Shown here piece by piece: positions 54,215 through 64,000 of a stretch of 64,000 bases of DNA. Where the stretch lies: contig NZ_JBIGHW010000011.1 of the NCBI RefSeq assembly GCF_043555875.1, forward strand, positions 62,001-126,000. The letters run 5' to 3'. This stretch comes from Pelomonas margarita (GTDB lineage: Bacteria; Pseudomonadota; Gammaproteobacteria; Burkholderiales; Burkholderiaceae_C). Under the pieces are notes generated by a model. The model did no database searches, was not told where the DNA came from, and worked only from the letters and a program-made list of their open reading frames with translations. Made by a program: the position numbers and the translations under genes. The stretch's first letter is position 1. Each line of letters starts with the position of its first letter.

Positions 54215-57200
54215 TCAGCCAAGCTCGTAAATGACCTCGGCTGCCGTGCCCAATTTGGCGAGTGCTTCGTCCGCCGGCCAGAAGCGGCTGGACTCACCCA
54301 GCTCCACCAGCCAGCGTGCGCCGACGCGCTCGCCCTCGGGCTCGGCGCGCATGCTGACGCGCACCGGCAGGCCCTGCTTGCGCACGTCGCCCTCCTCGGT
54401 CTGGACCTCGCGCGGCGGGAAGCGCTGCACCAGCTCGTGGATGAGGCCGGCCGCGCCCGCGTTGTTCAGCAGCAGGTGGCGGCCGAACTTCGCACGTGCC
54501 GCCGTCAGGCTCCACACTGCCTGCACATTCATGCGCAGGCCGCCGGAGAAGCGGTCGTTCTGCACCTTGCCCTGGGCAATGATGAGTTCGTCCTCGGCCA
54601 GCAACTCCTTGGCGGAGTTCAGCAGCTCCTCGTTGGCGACGGCCTCGATGGCATCGCTCTTGTCGTCGATCTTGAAGATGCCGACGCGACCGCGCTGGCC
54701 GTTGATGACGCGCATGCCGCTGACGATGCCAGCCACCATCGTGGGCTCGCGGCTGTCCTGCAGATCCGCGATCTGGCGCTTGACGATGCGCCGCACCTCG
54801 GCGCCGCTCTGGTCGAACAGATGGCCGGACAGGTAGAAGCCGATGGCCGTCTTCTCCAGCGACAGCCGCTCCTTGATGCTCCAGGTTTCGGCATGCACGA
54901 GGTCGGGCTCGGCGGTGCTGGACGCATGCGAGTCGCCGAAGTCGAACAGGCCGCCCTGGTCGGCATTGGCCTCGGTGGTCTCGGCGTGCGTGTAGCCGCG
55001 CGCGACGCTGGCCAGCAGCTTGGAGCGCTCGGGGTTGATCGAATCGAAGGCGCCGGCCTTGATGAGGGCCTCGACCACGCGCTTGTTGACGGCCTTGCGA
55101 TCCACACGCAGGCAGAAGTCGTAAAAGCTCAGGAAGGGCCCGCCGGCCTCGCGCGCCGCGATGATGGCCTCGATGGCGCCGCGGCCCGTGCCCTTGACGG
55201 CGCCCAGGCCATAGTTCACCAGGCGGTTGCTCAAGGGCTCGAAGCGATACATGCCCTTGTTCACGCAGGGCGGCTGAAAGTCCACGCCGAAGATCTTGGC
55301 GTCATTGAGCAACACCTTGAGCTTGTCGGTATCGTCCATTTCGATGGTCATGTTCGCCGCGTAGAACTCGGCCGTGTAGTGCTGCTTCAGCCAGGCCGTG
55401 TGGTAGCTCAGCAGCGCGTAGGCGGCGGCGTGCGACTTGTTGAAGCCGTAGCCCGCGAACTTCTCCATCAGGTCGAAGACCTCGTCGGCCTTCTTTTCGT
55501 CGATGCTCTTGGCTGCGGCGCCCTTGCGGAACAGGTCGCGGTGCATGGCCATCTCGTCGGCCTTCTTCTTGCCCATCGCGCGGCGCAGCATGTCAGCGCC
55601 GCCCAGGCTGTAGCCGCCCAGCACCTGGGCGGACTGCATCACCTGCTCCTGGTAGACGAAGACGCCGTAGGTCTCGGCCAGCACCTGCTCCAGCAGCGGG
55701 TGCGGGTACTCGATGGTCTCCTTGCCATGCTTGCGAGCGACGAACGACGGGATCAGGTCCATCGGGCCCGGGCGGTACAGCGACACCAGTGCGATCAGGT
55801 CCTCGAAGCGCGACGGCTTGGCGTCCTTCAAGAGGCGCTGCATGCCCGGAGATTCAAACTGGAAGATGCTCTCCGACAGGCCCTTGCCGAACAGGTCGAA
55901 GGTCTTGCGGTCGTTCAGCGGCACGTTGGCCCAGTCGAAGCCGGCACGCTCGGGGTGGCGTTGGACGATGAAGTCCTTGGCCAGCTCCAGGATGGTCAGC
56001 GTCGCCAGGCCCAAGAAGTCGAACTTCACGAGGCCGATGGCCTCCACGTCGTCCTTGTCGTACTGGCTCACCGCGCTTGTCGAGCCGGGCTGCTGATACT
56101 GCGGGCAGAAGTCGGTGATCTTGCCGGGCGCGATCAGCACGCCGCCGGCGTGCATGCCGATGGAGCGCACGGTGCCTTCCACGCGCGCCGCCATCTCCAG
56201 CAGGCCGGCCACTTCCTCGTCGGACTTCTCGCGCTCCTCGATCTCCGGCGACTCGTGGCGCGCGTAGACCATCTTGGCCTTCTCGGGGTCGAAGTTGGGC
56301 GGCAGCTTGGCCAGCGTGACCGTCTTGCCGGGCGGCGCCGGGATCAGCTTGGCGACGCTGTCCACATGGCCGAAGCCCATGCCCAGCACGCGGCCGATAT
56401 CGCGCAGCGCGCCTTTGGCGGCCATGGTGCCGAAGGTGGCGATCTGGCTGACCGCCGGCAGGCCGTACTTGTTCTTGACGTAGTCGATGACGCGGTCGCG
56501 GTTGCCCTGGCAGAAGTCGATGTCGAAGTCGGGCATCGAGACGCGCTCGGGGTTCAGGAAACGCTCGAACAGCAGGTTGTACTTGAGCGGGTCCAGGTCA
56601 GTAATGAGCAGCGCATAGGCCACCAGCGAGCCGGCACCGGAGCCCCGGCCCGGGCCCACCGGGCAGCCGTTTTCCTTGGCCCAGCGGATGAAGTCCGACA
56701 CGATGAGGAAGTAGCCCGGGAAGCCCATCTTGATGATGGTGTTCAGCTCGAACTCCAGCCGCTCGACGTAGCGCGGCCGCTCCTTCTCGCGCTCGGCATC
56801 AACGGGGAACAGGTGCACGAGCCGGTCCTTCAGCCCCGCGTGGCTGAGCTCGCGGAAGTACTGCTCCATCGGCATGGGCTGGCCGTTTTCCATCAACGGC
56901 GTCGGGAAGTTGGGCAGCTGCGGCTTGCCCAGCACGAGGGTGAGCGAGCAACGCCGCGCGATCTCGACCGTGTTGCAGATCGCGCTGGGGACGTCCTTGA
57001 ACAGCTCGCGCATCTGTGCCTGCGTCTTGAAATGCTGGCTGGGCAGGAAGCGCTTGATGCGCTTGGGGTTGGCCAGCGTCTCGCCTTCGGCCACGCAGAC
57101 GCGCGCCTCGTGCGCCTCGAAGTCCTCCTCGGTCAGAAACTGGATCGGATGGGTCGCCACCACCGGCAGGCCCAGCTCGGCCGCTAGCGGCACGCTGGCC

Positions 57201-57763
57201 TGCACCAGCGCCTCCTGGCCGGGCAGGCCGGCGCGCTGCAGCTCGATGTAGAAGCGGTTGGGGAAGGTGGCGCTGAGCTTGTTCGCCCACTCACGGGCGC
57301 GCACCTTGTCGCCCTGCAGCAGCGCCTGGCCCAGGCCGCCCAGCTGCGCGCCGCTCAGGCAGATCAGCCCCTCGCCCAGCTCCTGCAGCCAGGCCCAGGT
57401 CACGCAGGCCTGGTTGCGCTGAACGTTCTGAATCCACGCGCGCGACAGCAGCTCGCTGATGTTCAGGTAGCCCTGCTTGTTCTGCACCAGCAGCAGCAGC
57501 CGCGTGGGCGGCTTGTCGGTGGCGTCGGGCTCCAGCCAGCAGTCGGCGCCGAGGATGGGCTGCACGCCCTTCTTGCGCGCCGCCGAGTAGAACTTGATGC
57601 CGCCGAACAGGTTGGCCAGGTCGGTGATGGCCGCCGCCACCTGCCCGTCCTTGGCCGCAGCCGCAGCCGCGTCATCGGTCCTCAAGGTGCCATCGACGAC
57701 CGAGTACTCGGTGTGCATGCGCAGGTGGACGAAGGGCTGGTCGGCGGAAGCAATCTCGGACAT
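54215..57763 (-). CDS. dnaE: DNA polymerase III subunit alpha
   Basis: DnaE is the replicative DNA polymerase. The 1182-residue protein has the N-terminal PHP domain (FVHLRMHTEYSVVDGTLRTD), the catalytic acidic motif MPDFDIDFCQGNRDRVIDYV near residue 412 and the third Asp in LVKFDFLGLATLTILE, the helix-hairpin-helix region and the OB fold (TMVAGIVSGMRVINGQRGRV). The ATG at 57763 (MSEIASADQPF) is chosen; a longer frame to 58084 crosses the neighbouring promoter and is not used. Length is normal for DnaE1. Confidence 0.97.
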   Translation of the reverse strand: MSEIASADQPFVHLRMHTEYSVVDGTLRTDDAAAAAAKDGQVAAAITDLANLFGGIKFYSAARKKGVQPILGADCWLEPDATDKPPTRLLLLVQNKQGYLNISELLSRAWIQNVQRNQACVTWAWLQELGEGLICLSGAQLGGLGQALLQGDKVRAREWANKLSATFPNRFYIELQRAGLPGQEALVQASVPLAAELGLPVVATHPIQFLTEEDFEAHEARVCVAEGETLANPKRIKRFLPSQHFKTQAQMRELFKDVPSAICNTVEIARRCSLTLVLGKPQLPNFPTPLMENGQPMPMEQYFRELSHAGLKDRLVHLFPVDAEREKERPRYVERLEFELNTIIKMGFPGYFLIVSDFIRWAKENGCPVGPGRGSGAGSLVAYALLITDLDPLKYNLLFERFLNPERVSMPDFDIDFCQGNRDRVIDYVKNKYGLPAVSQIATFGTMAAKGALRDIGRVLGMGFGHVDSVAKLIPAPPGKTVTLAKLPPNFDPEKAKMVYARHESPEIEEREKSDEEVAGLLEMAARVEGTVRSIGMHAGGVLIAPGKITDFCPQYQQPGSTSAVSQYDKDDVEAIGLVKFDFLGLATLTILELAKDFIVQRHPERAGFDWANVPLNDRKTFDLFGKGLSESIFQFESPGMQRLLKDAKPSRFEDLIALVSLYRPGPMDLIPSFVARKHGKETIEYPHPLLEQVLAETYGVFVYQEQVMQSAQVLGGYSLGGADMLRRAMGKKKADEMAMHRDLFRKGAAAKSIDEKKADEVFDLMEKFAGYGFNKSHAAAYALLSYHTAWLKQHYTAEFYAANMTIEMDDTDKLKVLLNDAKIFGVDFQPPCVNKGMYRFEPLSNRLVNYGLGAVKGTGRGAIEAIIAAREAGGPFLSFYDFCLRVDRKAVNKRVVEALIKAGAFDSINPERSKLLASVARGYTHAETTEANADQGGLFDFGDSHASSTAEPDLVHAETWSIKERLSLEKTAIGFYLSGHLFDQSGAEVRRIVKRQIADLQDSREPTMVAGIVSGMRVINGQRGRVGIFKIDDKSDAIEAVANEELLNSAKELLAEDELIIAQGKVQNDRFSGGLRMNVQAVWSLTAARAKFGRHLLLNNAGAAGLIHELVQRFPPREVQTEEGDVRKQGLPVRVSMRAEPEGERVGARWLVELGESSRFWPADEALAKLGTAAEVIYELG

Positions 57764-57974
57764 CGCGGCATTGTAGGAAGCCGCCTCGACACCGCGCCTG
57801 AGCGCCCGGCCTGGCGATGCACTCCCAGCGCCGCGCAGCGGGATTACGTATGACTTGTTGTCGATGTCATTTCTTGAATCGGCGTTACTGCCCATGCATT
57901 GCCACAAATAGTCATATTTAATTCTTTCAGGCCCGCACGCAGAGGCGGCCATCCACAACGACCGGAGACACCCC

Positions 57975-58940
57975 ATGTTCCTGACCCTGAAGAGCCTGCT
58001 GAGGCTGGCCACCGGCTGCGCGCTCGCCGCCACCCTGACGGCCCCGCAGGCGGCCCCCTGGACGCTGACCGGCGCCATCGGCACGCACGACCCGCACCTC
58101 TACAAGACCAGCGCCACCTGGTGGCTGTTCGAGACCACCGACAACGGCGGCATCGCCGTGAAGTACTCCGCCAACGGCACGGCATGGACGCAGGGTGGTC
58201 CCATCTTCAGCGCCGGCCTGGCCTGGTGGAAGACCTACCTGCCGACCAACAAGACCGCCATGGTGTGGGCGCCCGGCTGCGGCGAGTACAACGGGCTGGG
58301 CTACTGCTACTACGCGGTGTCCAGCTTCGGCTCGCAGAAGTCGGCCATCGGCCTGGCGACGTCGGCCGGCGGCATCGCGGCCGGCCAATGGGTGGACCAG
58401 GGCGCCATCCTGAGCTCCAAGGCTGGCGACGGCTACAACGCCATCGACCCGGCCTTCGTGCTGGCCGCCAACGGCGATCCTTACCTCGTGTTCGGCTCAT
58501 TCTGGAACGGCATCTACATCACCCGCGTCAGCAAGGTGAACCTGAAGCCGCCGACGGGAGGCCTCGTCAACATCGCGCGCGACACGGCCAACGGCATCGA
58601 GAACGGCTTCGTCGTGCGCCGCGGCAGCTGGTACTACCTGTTCGCATCCAAGGGCGCGTGCTGCCAGGGCGCGAACAGCACCTACCGCATCGTCGTCGGC
58701 CGCTCCACGTCCATCACCGGGCCGTATACCGACAAGGCCGGCGTGGCCATGATGTCCGGCGGCGGCACCGTGCTGGCATCCAGCGGCACGCGCTTCAAGG
58801 GCCCGGGCGGGCAGTCGCTGCTGAGCGACGGCTCGGTGATGGCCTGGCACGCCTACGACGCGAACAACAACGGCGCCCCGGTGCTGTTCATCGGCAACGT
58901 GACCTGGGGCTCCGACGGATGGCCGCAGGCGGTCTGGTGA
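57975..58940 (+). CDS. Secreted GH43-family arabinanase-like glycoside hydrolase
   Basis: The 321-residue protein has a signal peptide (LLRLATGCALAATLTAPQAA) and a five-bladed propeller typical of GH43 endo-1,5-alpha-L-arabinanases: catalytic base Asp39 in IGTHDPHLY, the transition-state Asp in YNAIDPAFVLAANGDPYLVF with GSFWNGIY, and the acid Glu in IENGFVVRRGSWYYLFASK followed by CCQGANSTYRIVVGRS. It would cleave arabinan side chains of plant pectin outside the inner membrane. It is divergent from dnaE and overlaps an unknown gene by GTGA. No other arabinan genes are nearby. Confidence 0.9.
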   Translation: MFLTLKSLLRLATGCALAATLTAPQAAPWTLTGAIGTHDPHLYKTSATWWLFETTDNGGIAVKYSANGTAWTQGGPIFSAGLAWWKTYLPTNKTAMVWAPGCGEYNGLGYCYYAVSSFGSQKSAIGLATSAGGIAAGQWVDQGAILSSKAGDGYNAIDPAFVLAANGDPYLVFGSFWNGIYITRVSKVNLKPPTGGLVNIARDTANGIENGFVVRRGSWYYLFASKGACCQGANSTYRIVVGRSTSITGPYTDKAGVAMMSGGGTVLASSGTRFKGPGGQSLLSDGSVMAWHAYDANNNGAPVLFIGNVTWGSDGWPQAVW

Positions 58941-59815
58941 TCGCGCCGCCCGCGGCCCTGGTGCTCGGGCTAGCGCTGGTGTGCTGGGCCTGGTGGGGCC
59001 CTCCCGCCGAGCCCGCCGCGCCGCCCGCCCAGGCAGTGGCCACCGCGAGCGTCGCGCTGCACATCACGCACGGCGGTCGCGTGGCCGATCCGCCGCCCAT
59101 CGCGCGCCCGCCAGCCGCCACGGGTCCGGCGGTGGCTGCCGCTCCCGACCTGACCGCGTTGCTGACGGCCCCCGACACCGCGCTGCGCGCGACGCTGCAC
59201 CAGGCGCTGGCCGCCCGCGCCCACGGCGGGCGCCTCTATGCCCGCGCGCTGGCCCGGCGCTGCGCGGAGCTGGCAGCCCTGCAGCCCGCGGACACGGCCG
59301 ACGCCAACGATGCCCGCCACCAGCGCGCCGTCGCCCGCCATGCCGCGCTGGCGGCCGGCTGCGGGCAGTTCGCGAACGCCGAGTGGCTGGCGCTCGTCAA
59401 CGTGGCGCCCGATGACGCGGCCGGCGACCCGCTGCTGGCCGTGCAGCAGTCCGACCTGGACGGCGCGCCCTTGCTGCAGGCCGTGATGGCCCGGCCCGAC
59501 GCGCTGCTGCTGGACGAACTCCGCGAGCGCCTGCTGCTGCAGCGCCTCGACGGCGAGCCGGTGCTGTACTTCGACGGCCAGCGTTTCGACGACGAAGCCA
59601 GCCGTGCCACCGCCCAGGCCGCGCTGCACCTGCTGCCCTGCCAGTTCGGCCTGGCCTGCGACGAGCGCGACCCCGCCGTCTGGCTGGCCTGCCTGCGGGG
59701 TGACGGCTGCGCGGCGTCGCGCGCGGAGCGGGCGCCGCCGGGCGCACAGGCGCTGGCGCAACGGCTGGCGGCGGCGCTGCGAGCGCGGGATTTGCACCGC
59801 TTCCTGCCGCGCTAA
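58937..59815 (+). CDS. Hypothetical membrane-anchored or secreted protein
   Basis: The 292-residue protein is not recognised. With the GTG at 58937, which overlaps the GH43 stop, it begins with a hydrophobic helix (IAPPAALVLGLALVCWAWW) followed by a Pro/Ala-rich stretch to about residue 60 and then a mainly helical Ala/Leu/Arg-rich domain. Four cysteines occur near the end (LPCQFGLACDERDPAVWLAC, GDGC). An ATG at 58919 is an alternative start. Coupling to the GH43 gene is structural; a functional link is unproven. Confidence 0.7.
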   Translation: MIAPPAALVLGLALVCWAWWGPPAEPAAPPAQAVATASVALHITHGGRVADPPPIARPPAATGPAVAAAPDLTALLTAPDTALRATLHQALAARAHGGRLYARALARRCAELAALQPADTADANDARHQRAVARHAALAAGCGQFANAEWLALVNVAPDDAAGDPLLAVQQSDLDGAPLLQAVMARPDALLLDELRERLLLQRLDGEPVLYFDGQRFDDEASRATAQAALHLLPCQFGLACDERDPAVWLACLRGDGCAASRAERAPPGAQALAQRLAAALRARDLHRFLPR

Positions 59816-59826
59816 GCTGCGCGCCC

Positions 59827-60762
59827 ATGAAACACCTCGCCCTCGCGCTGGCCACGGCCGGTCTGCTGTCCACGGCGCTGGCGGCGCCGGCCAAGAAGAC
59901 CAAGCCGGCCCCCGCACCCAAGATGAGCGCCCAGGAAATCCTGGCAGCATCGCCCGCCAGCCACTGGCGCGGGCTGGACCCCGACAACACGCTGCTGATG
60001 GAACTGCCCTCGGGCCAGGCTCTCATCGAGCTGGCGCCGCGCTTCGCGCCCGCCCACGTCGCCAACATCCGCGCGCTGGCCCGCGGCGGCTACTGGAACG
60101 GCCTGGCCGTCGTGCGCGTGCAGGACAACTTCGTCACCCAGTGGGGCGACCCCGACGGCGACGACCCCACCAAGGCCCGGCCGCTGCCCGAGGGCGCCAG
60201 CGCGAAGCTGCCCGCCGAGTTCTCGGTGCCGCTGGACCGCGTCGGCAAGGCCGCCGGCTTCACCCGCCTGCGCGACGCCGAAGGCTGGGCGCCGCGCACC
60301 GGTTTCGCCGAGGGCTTCGCGGTGGCCGCCAACCCCAAGACGGGCAAGGCCTGGCTCGCGCACTGCTACGGCGTGGTGGGCGCTGGCCGCAGCGACGCCG
60401 TCGATTCGAGCAATGGCGCCGAGCTCTATGCCGTCATCGGCCAGGCCCCGCGCGGGCTGGACCTGAACATCACCGTCGTCGGCCGCGTCATCAAGGGCAT
60501 GGAGCACCTGGCCGCGCTGCCGCGCGGCAGCGGCGCCATGGGCTTCTACGACAAGCCCGAGCAGCGCACCGGCATCCAGCGCGTGCGGCTGCTGGCCGAC
60601 ATGCCCGCCGAGGAGCGGCCGGCGCTGCAGGTGCTGCGCACCGAGTCCGCCACCTGGGCCCGCCTGTTGGATGCCCGCCGCCACCGCAGCGGCTGGTTCG
60701 TGCACAGCCCGGGCTACATCGACATCTGCAGCGCCAACGTGCCGACACGGCCAGCGCCCTGA
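59827..60762 (+). CDS. Periplasmic cyclophilin-type peptidylprolyl isomerase
   Basis: The 311-residue protein has a signal peptide (MKHLALALATAGLLSTALAA), a Lys/Pro/Ala linker and a cyclophilin domain (LLMELPSGQALIELAPRFAP, NIRALARGGYWNGLAVVRVQ, NFVTQWGDPDGD, FAVAANPKTGKAWLAHCYG). It would catalyse cis-trans isomerisation at proline in periplasmic proteins. The insertions make it longer than PpiA. It starts 11 bases after the unknown gene and converges on the AraC regulator. Confidence 0.87.
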   Translation: MKHLALALATAGLLSTALAAPAKKTKPAPAPKMSAQEILAASPASHWRGLDPDNTLLMELPSGQALIELAPRFAPAHVANIRALARGGYWNGLAVVRVQDNFVTQWGDPDGDDPTKARPLPEGASAKLPAEFSVPLDRVGKAAGFTRLRDAEGWAPRTGFAEGFAVAANPKTGKAWLAHCYGVVGAGRSDAVDSSNGAELYAVIGQAPRGLDLNITVVGRVIKGMEHLAALPRGSGAMGFYDKPEQRTGIQRVRLLADMPAEERPALQVLRTESATWARLLDARRHRSGWFVHSPGYIDICSANVPTRPAP

Positions 60763-60774
60763 GCCGCCGTCCAC

Positions 60775-61782
60775 CTAGCCGGGCGATGGGGTGAGATCGC
60801 CCCGGGTCTCGCCGTAGGCCTGGCGGTAGGCCGACGGTGTCAGCCCGGTCACCAGCTTGAACGCACGGTGCAGGCCGGCCTCGCTGCCGAAGCCCAGGTC
60901 AGCAGCGATCGCCTTGATCGGGGTGCGCGTCAGCCGCAGGGCCTCGGCCACCTGGCTCAGCTTGACCCGGCGCAGCCAGTCACCAGCCGGCACGCCGGTG
61001 CCGGCCATCACCCGGCGACTCAAGGTACGCACCGACAAGTTCAGGTGCTCGGCCGCACTGGCCAGGCTCAACGCCTGGGCGGGCGTGCGCTGGGCGAACG
61101 CCAGCAGCTGCCGCAACGCCGGGTCGCGCAGAGCCATCATCTCGACAGGGTTGAAGCTCTCGTGCCGGCTGCGTGGCTGGGGCAGCATCAGCACCTGCTG
61201 GACGTCGTACAGCACCTCGCTGCTGAAGCGCAGCGCCAGGCGATCGAGCATCAGCGGCAGATGGCCTGCGGGGCCCGAGGCCGTCACGACACGGCCGCTC
61301 GCGACGGTCGGCGCATCACGCCAGTGCACGCGCGGAAACCGCGCGGCCAGCGCTGGCAGCAGCCACCAGGTCGCCGTTGCCTCGCGGCCGTCCAGCAGGC
61401 CGGCCGCGGCCAGCAGCGCGACACCGGCGCAGTAGCTCCACACCTGGCTGCGCCGCGGCAGCCGGCGCAGCTGCTCGATCAACGCGCCGTGCTGCGCCAG
61501 CGTCGGCCCCAGCTGGTCGACGCAGGCCAGCCACAGGCCCGGCAGCAGCCACGCCTCGCACGCGCAAGCGCCCAGCGCGGCCTGCGGCTGCAACGCCGGC
61601 CCCTGCGCCACGGCGACGGGCTGGGTATCGAGGCCACCCCAGACCACCCGGATGCGCTCGCGCCCGAGCCGCAGATTGCATGCCGCGACCAGATCCGCCG
61701 CGGCATACAGGCCGGTCGGCATGCAGCCTGGGTACAGCAGCAGCCCCAGCTGCATCGGGGCGGGTGAATTCGGCGTTGGCAT
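60775..61782 (-). CDS. GlxA-type AraC-family transcriptional regulator
   Basis: The 335-residue protein has an N-terminal DJ-1/PfpI-like glutamine-amidotransferase domain (LGLLLYPGCMPTGLYAAADL; VWSYCAGVALLAAAGLLDGR) and a C-terminal AraC/XylS double helix-turn-helix (AAEHLNLSVRTLSRRVMAGT; IKAIAADLGFGSEAGLHRAF). Such regulators respond to small metabolites. It is divergent from the dehalogenase-like hydrolase, with 48 bases between starts, so that gene is the likely target. The ATG at 61755 is an alternative start. Confidence 0.9.
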   Translation of the reverse strand: MPTPNSPAPMQLGLLLYPGCMPTGLYAAADLVAACNLRLGRERIRVVWGGLDTQPVAVAQGPALQPQAALGACACEAWLLPGLWLACVDQLGPTLAQHGALIEQLRRLPRRSQVWSYCAGVALLAAAGLLDGREATATWWLLPALAARFPRVHWRDAPTVASGRVVTASGPAGHLPLMLDRLALRFSSEVLYDVQQVLMLPQPRSRHESFNPVEMMALRDPALRQLLAFAQRTPAQALSLASAAEHLNLSVRTLSRRVMAGTGVPAGDWLRRVKLSQVAEALRLTRTPIKAIAADLGFGSEAGLHRAFKLVTGLTPSAYRQAYGETRGDLTPSPG

Positions 61783-61830
61783 GTTTGGTGAGCAAATTGT
61801 CTTTTCCTGCCATTCTGCTCGTCGGACGCC

Positions 61831-62748
61831 ATGCCCACAATCAGCAGCGACTTCACCACGATGCAGACCATGACCACCATCGACATCCCAGCCGGCGCCG
61901 GCGAGAACCCGGCAGCGCGCGCAGCAGACGACGCCGCCACGACGGTGCAGGTCGGCCGGTCACGGGTGCACCTGATCCATCAGGGCGCAGGTGAGCCCGT
62001 GCTGTTTCTCCACGGCAACCCCGACTCCTCCGAAGTCTGGAGCGAGGTCATCGCTGACCTGCGGGCGCACCACCGCTGCATCGCGCCGGACCTGCCCGGC
62101 TTCGGCCACTCGACCGCCCCCGCCGACTTCGACTGCTCTCTACAAGGGATGGCCGCCTTCGTCGACGGCCTCGTCGATGCGCTGGGTATTGCGCAGCCGA
62201 TCCACCTGGTCGTGCACGACTTCGGTGGCCCCTTCGGCTTGGCGTGGGCCGTGACGCACCCGCACAAGGTACGCAGCCTGGTGATCATGAACACCGTGTT
62301 CGCGTCGGACTACCGCTGGCACCTGTTCGGTCGCCTGTGGCGCCTGCCGGTGATCGGTGAGCTGGTGCAGGCGCTGACGACGGCCGGCGGCTTCGCGCGC
62401 GAGATGCGGCGTGGTTCCCGCAAGCTGACACGGGCGCAGATCGCGCGCACCTATGCCTTGATCACGCCGGCCACCAAGCGCATGGTCCTGCGCTTGTACC
62501 GGGCCACCGACCCCAGGAACTTTGCGGGTTGGGAGGACCGCCTGCGGCAACTGACGGCCCGGGTGCCTTCGCTGGTGCTGTGGGCGGAGCACGACCCCTA
62601 CATCGGCCGCCACCATGCAACGCGCTTCGGCACTGCCGCTGTGGAGTACGTGCCCGACAGCGGCCATTGGCTGCCGGCGGAGGAGCCCCGGCTCGTCGCG
62701 CAGCGGCTGCTGCGCTTCTATGCAGAGGCAGCGGCCCGGGCAACGTGA
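61831..62748 (+). CDS. Alpha/beta hydrolase, haloalkane-dehalogenase-like
   Basis: The 305-residue protein has an alpha/beta hydrolase fold with the oxyanion region LFLHGNPDSSEVWSEVIADL, nucleophile Asp130 in LVVHDFGGPFGLAWA (Asp instead of Ser, as in haloalkane dehalogenases and epoxide hydrolases), acid region LVLWAEHDPYIG and His in PDSGHWLPAEEP. The substrate is unknown. The N-terminal about 30 residues are unconserved, so the ATGs at 61861 or 61870 could be the true start. It is probably controlled by the divergent AraC regulator. Confidence 0.85.
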   Translation: MPTISSDFTTMQTMTTIDIPAGAGENPAARAADDAATTVQVGRSRVHLIHQGAGEPVLFLHGNPDSSEVWSEVIADLRAHHRCIAPDLPGFGHSTAPADFDCSLQGMAAFVDGLVDALGIAQPIHLVVHDFGGPFGLAWAVTHPHKVRSLVIMNTVFASDYRWHLFGRLWRLPVIGELVQALTTAGGFAREMRRGSRKLTRAQIARTYALITPATKRMVLRLYRATDPRNFAGWEDRLRQLTARVPSLVLWAEHDPYIGRHHATRFGTAAVEYVPDSGHWLPAEEPRLVAQRLLRFYAEAAARAT

Positions 62749-62759
62749 GCCGCCGGAGC

Positions 62760-62922
62760 CTCAGAGGTTGAGAGTTTTTCGGCCGTGCCAGAAAGGCGCG
62801 TCAAAGCGCCCTCGAACGAGGCGCAAAGCGCAGCCATAGCTCGGGCTATGGCGAGCATTTGCAACGACGGGCGAGGGCGATTTGGCGTGCAAGGCGGGCA
62901 TGGGTGAAAGACTCTCAACCTC

Positions 62923-62926
<4 letters not shown>
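62760..62926. repeat. MITE-like 167-bp palindromic element between hydrolase and feoB
   Basis: The ends, 62760-62780 and 62906-62926, are 21-base inverted repeats with 19 matches (CTCAGAGGTTGAGAG...TTTC). The interior is a long imperfect palindrome whose centre is GCCATAGC-TCGG-GCTATGGC (62833-62852). No coding frame is supported. It begins 11 bases after the hydrolase stop, and the feoB stop codon (62923-62925) lies inside the right repeat. It could be a non-autonomous mobile element and could also act as a terminator for both genes. Confidence 0.8.

Positions 62927-64000
<1,074 letters not shown>

Noticed and set aside
52940..57187. A 1415-codon open frame on the plus strand opposite patatin and dnaE
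   Set aside because: It is a composition artefact of high-GC coding DNA: the minus strand encodes clear patatin and DnaE proteins, and the plus-strand product is Arg/Gln/His-rich with no recognisable domain.
57764..58084. A longer N-terminus for DnaE
   Set aside because: The extra residues are unlike any DnaE and cross the promoter region and start of the divergent GH43 gene; the PHP domain begins just after the ATG at 57763.

Overview
The window is chromosomal DNA from a strongly GC-rich betaproteobacterium of the order Burkholderiales, most likely the Roseateles/Mitsuaria/Rubrivivax side of the order. The support is gene order (gyrA-serC-pheA-tyrA-aroA/cmk-rpsA-ihfB-lapA-lapB; queF-dapC-dapD-pilU-prmB), an AroA-Cmk fusion protein, a tmRNA encoding the tag ANDSTFALAA, and a short OmpA typical of that group. 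Genus is an inference; no rRNA or tRNA gene is present. Most of the window is tightly packed housekeeping DNA with many 1-4 base stop/start overlaps.

Layout. 1-4886: leftward pirin-emrA-emrB-outer-membrane-factor efflux operon, with a divergent LysR regulator. 4840-16592: ligA and zipA, separated by about 8.5 kb holding a TonB receptor, the denitrification pair nirS-nirM, a CNNM/CorC-like protein and a GGDEF/EAL protein. 16633-26736: smc, then the rightward operon queF, dapC, dapD, pilU-like, prmB, ABC-F. 26744-29928: DUF1304, ohrR, ohr, asparaginase and lexA, with recognisable OhrR and LexA operators. 29929-32215: a decayed prophage segment (tmRNA 3'-end fragment, truncated HK97-type capsid gene, two small genes, an array of 9-bp repeats) next to the intact ssrA at 32216-32588. 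32602-34715: gph, ubiG, ompA leftward. 34979-47217: gyrA through lapB rightward (DNA topology, serine and aromatic amino acid synthesis, CMP kinase, ribosomal protein S1, IHF, LPS assembly). 47222-54199: four glycosyltransferases, an MsbA-like exporter, ComEA-like protein and patatin. 54215-64000: dnaE, a GH43 arabinanase with an unknown partner, a cyclophilin, an AraC regulator, a dehalogenase-like hydrolase, and the membrane half of feoB.

How genes work together. dapC and dapD catalyse consecutive steps of the succinylase lysine/diaminopimelate route. serC, pheA, tyrA and aroA supply serine and aromatic amino acids. lapA/lapB, the glycosyltransferases and the MsbA-like protein point to LPS or surface glycan assembly. 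nirS and nirM form a nitrite reductase and its electron donor, but no haem d1 synthesis genes are in view. OhrR and Ohr form an organic-peroxide defence unit.

The most unusual features are: (1) a family of short GC-rich palindromic elements, two copies of which lie in frame inside ligA and pheA and a third between pheA and tyrA; (2) the prophage remnant at ssrA, with an inverted tmRNA 3'-end duplicate and five copies of TTRTCCGGT that look like integrase arm sites; (3) a 167-bp palindromic MITE-like element that contains the feoB stop codon; (4) three FNR/DNR-like boxes between the TonB receptor and nirS; (5) two LexA boxes that also cover the start region of a divergent asparaginase gene. 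No CRISPR array, transposase gene or complete new defence system was seen.
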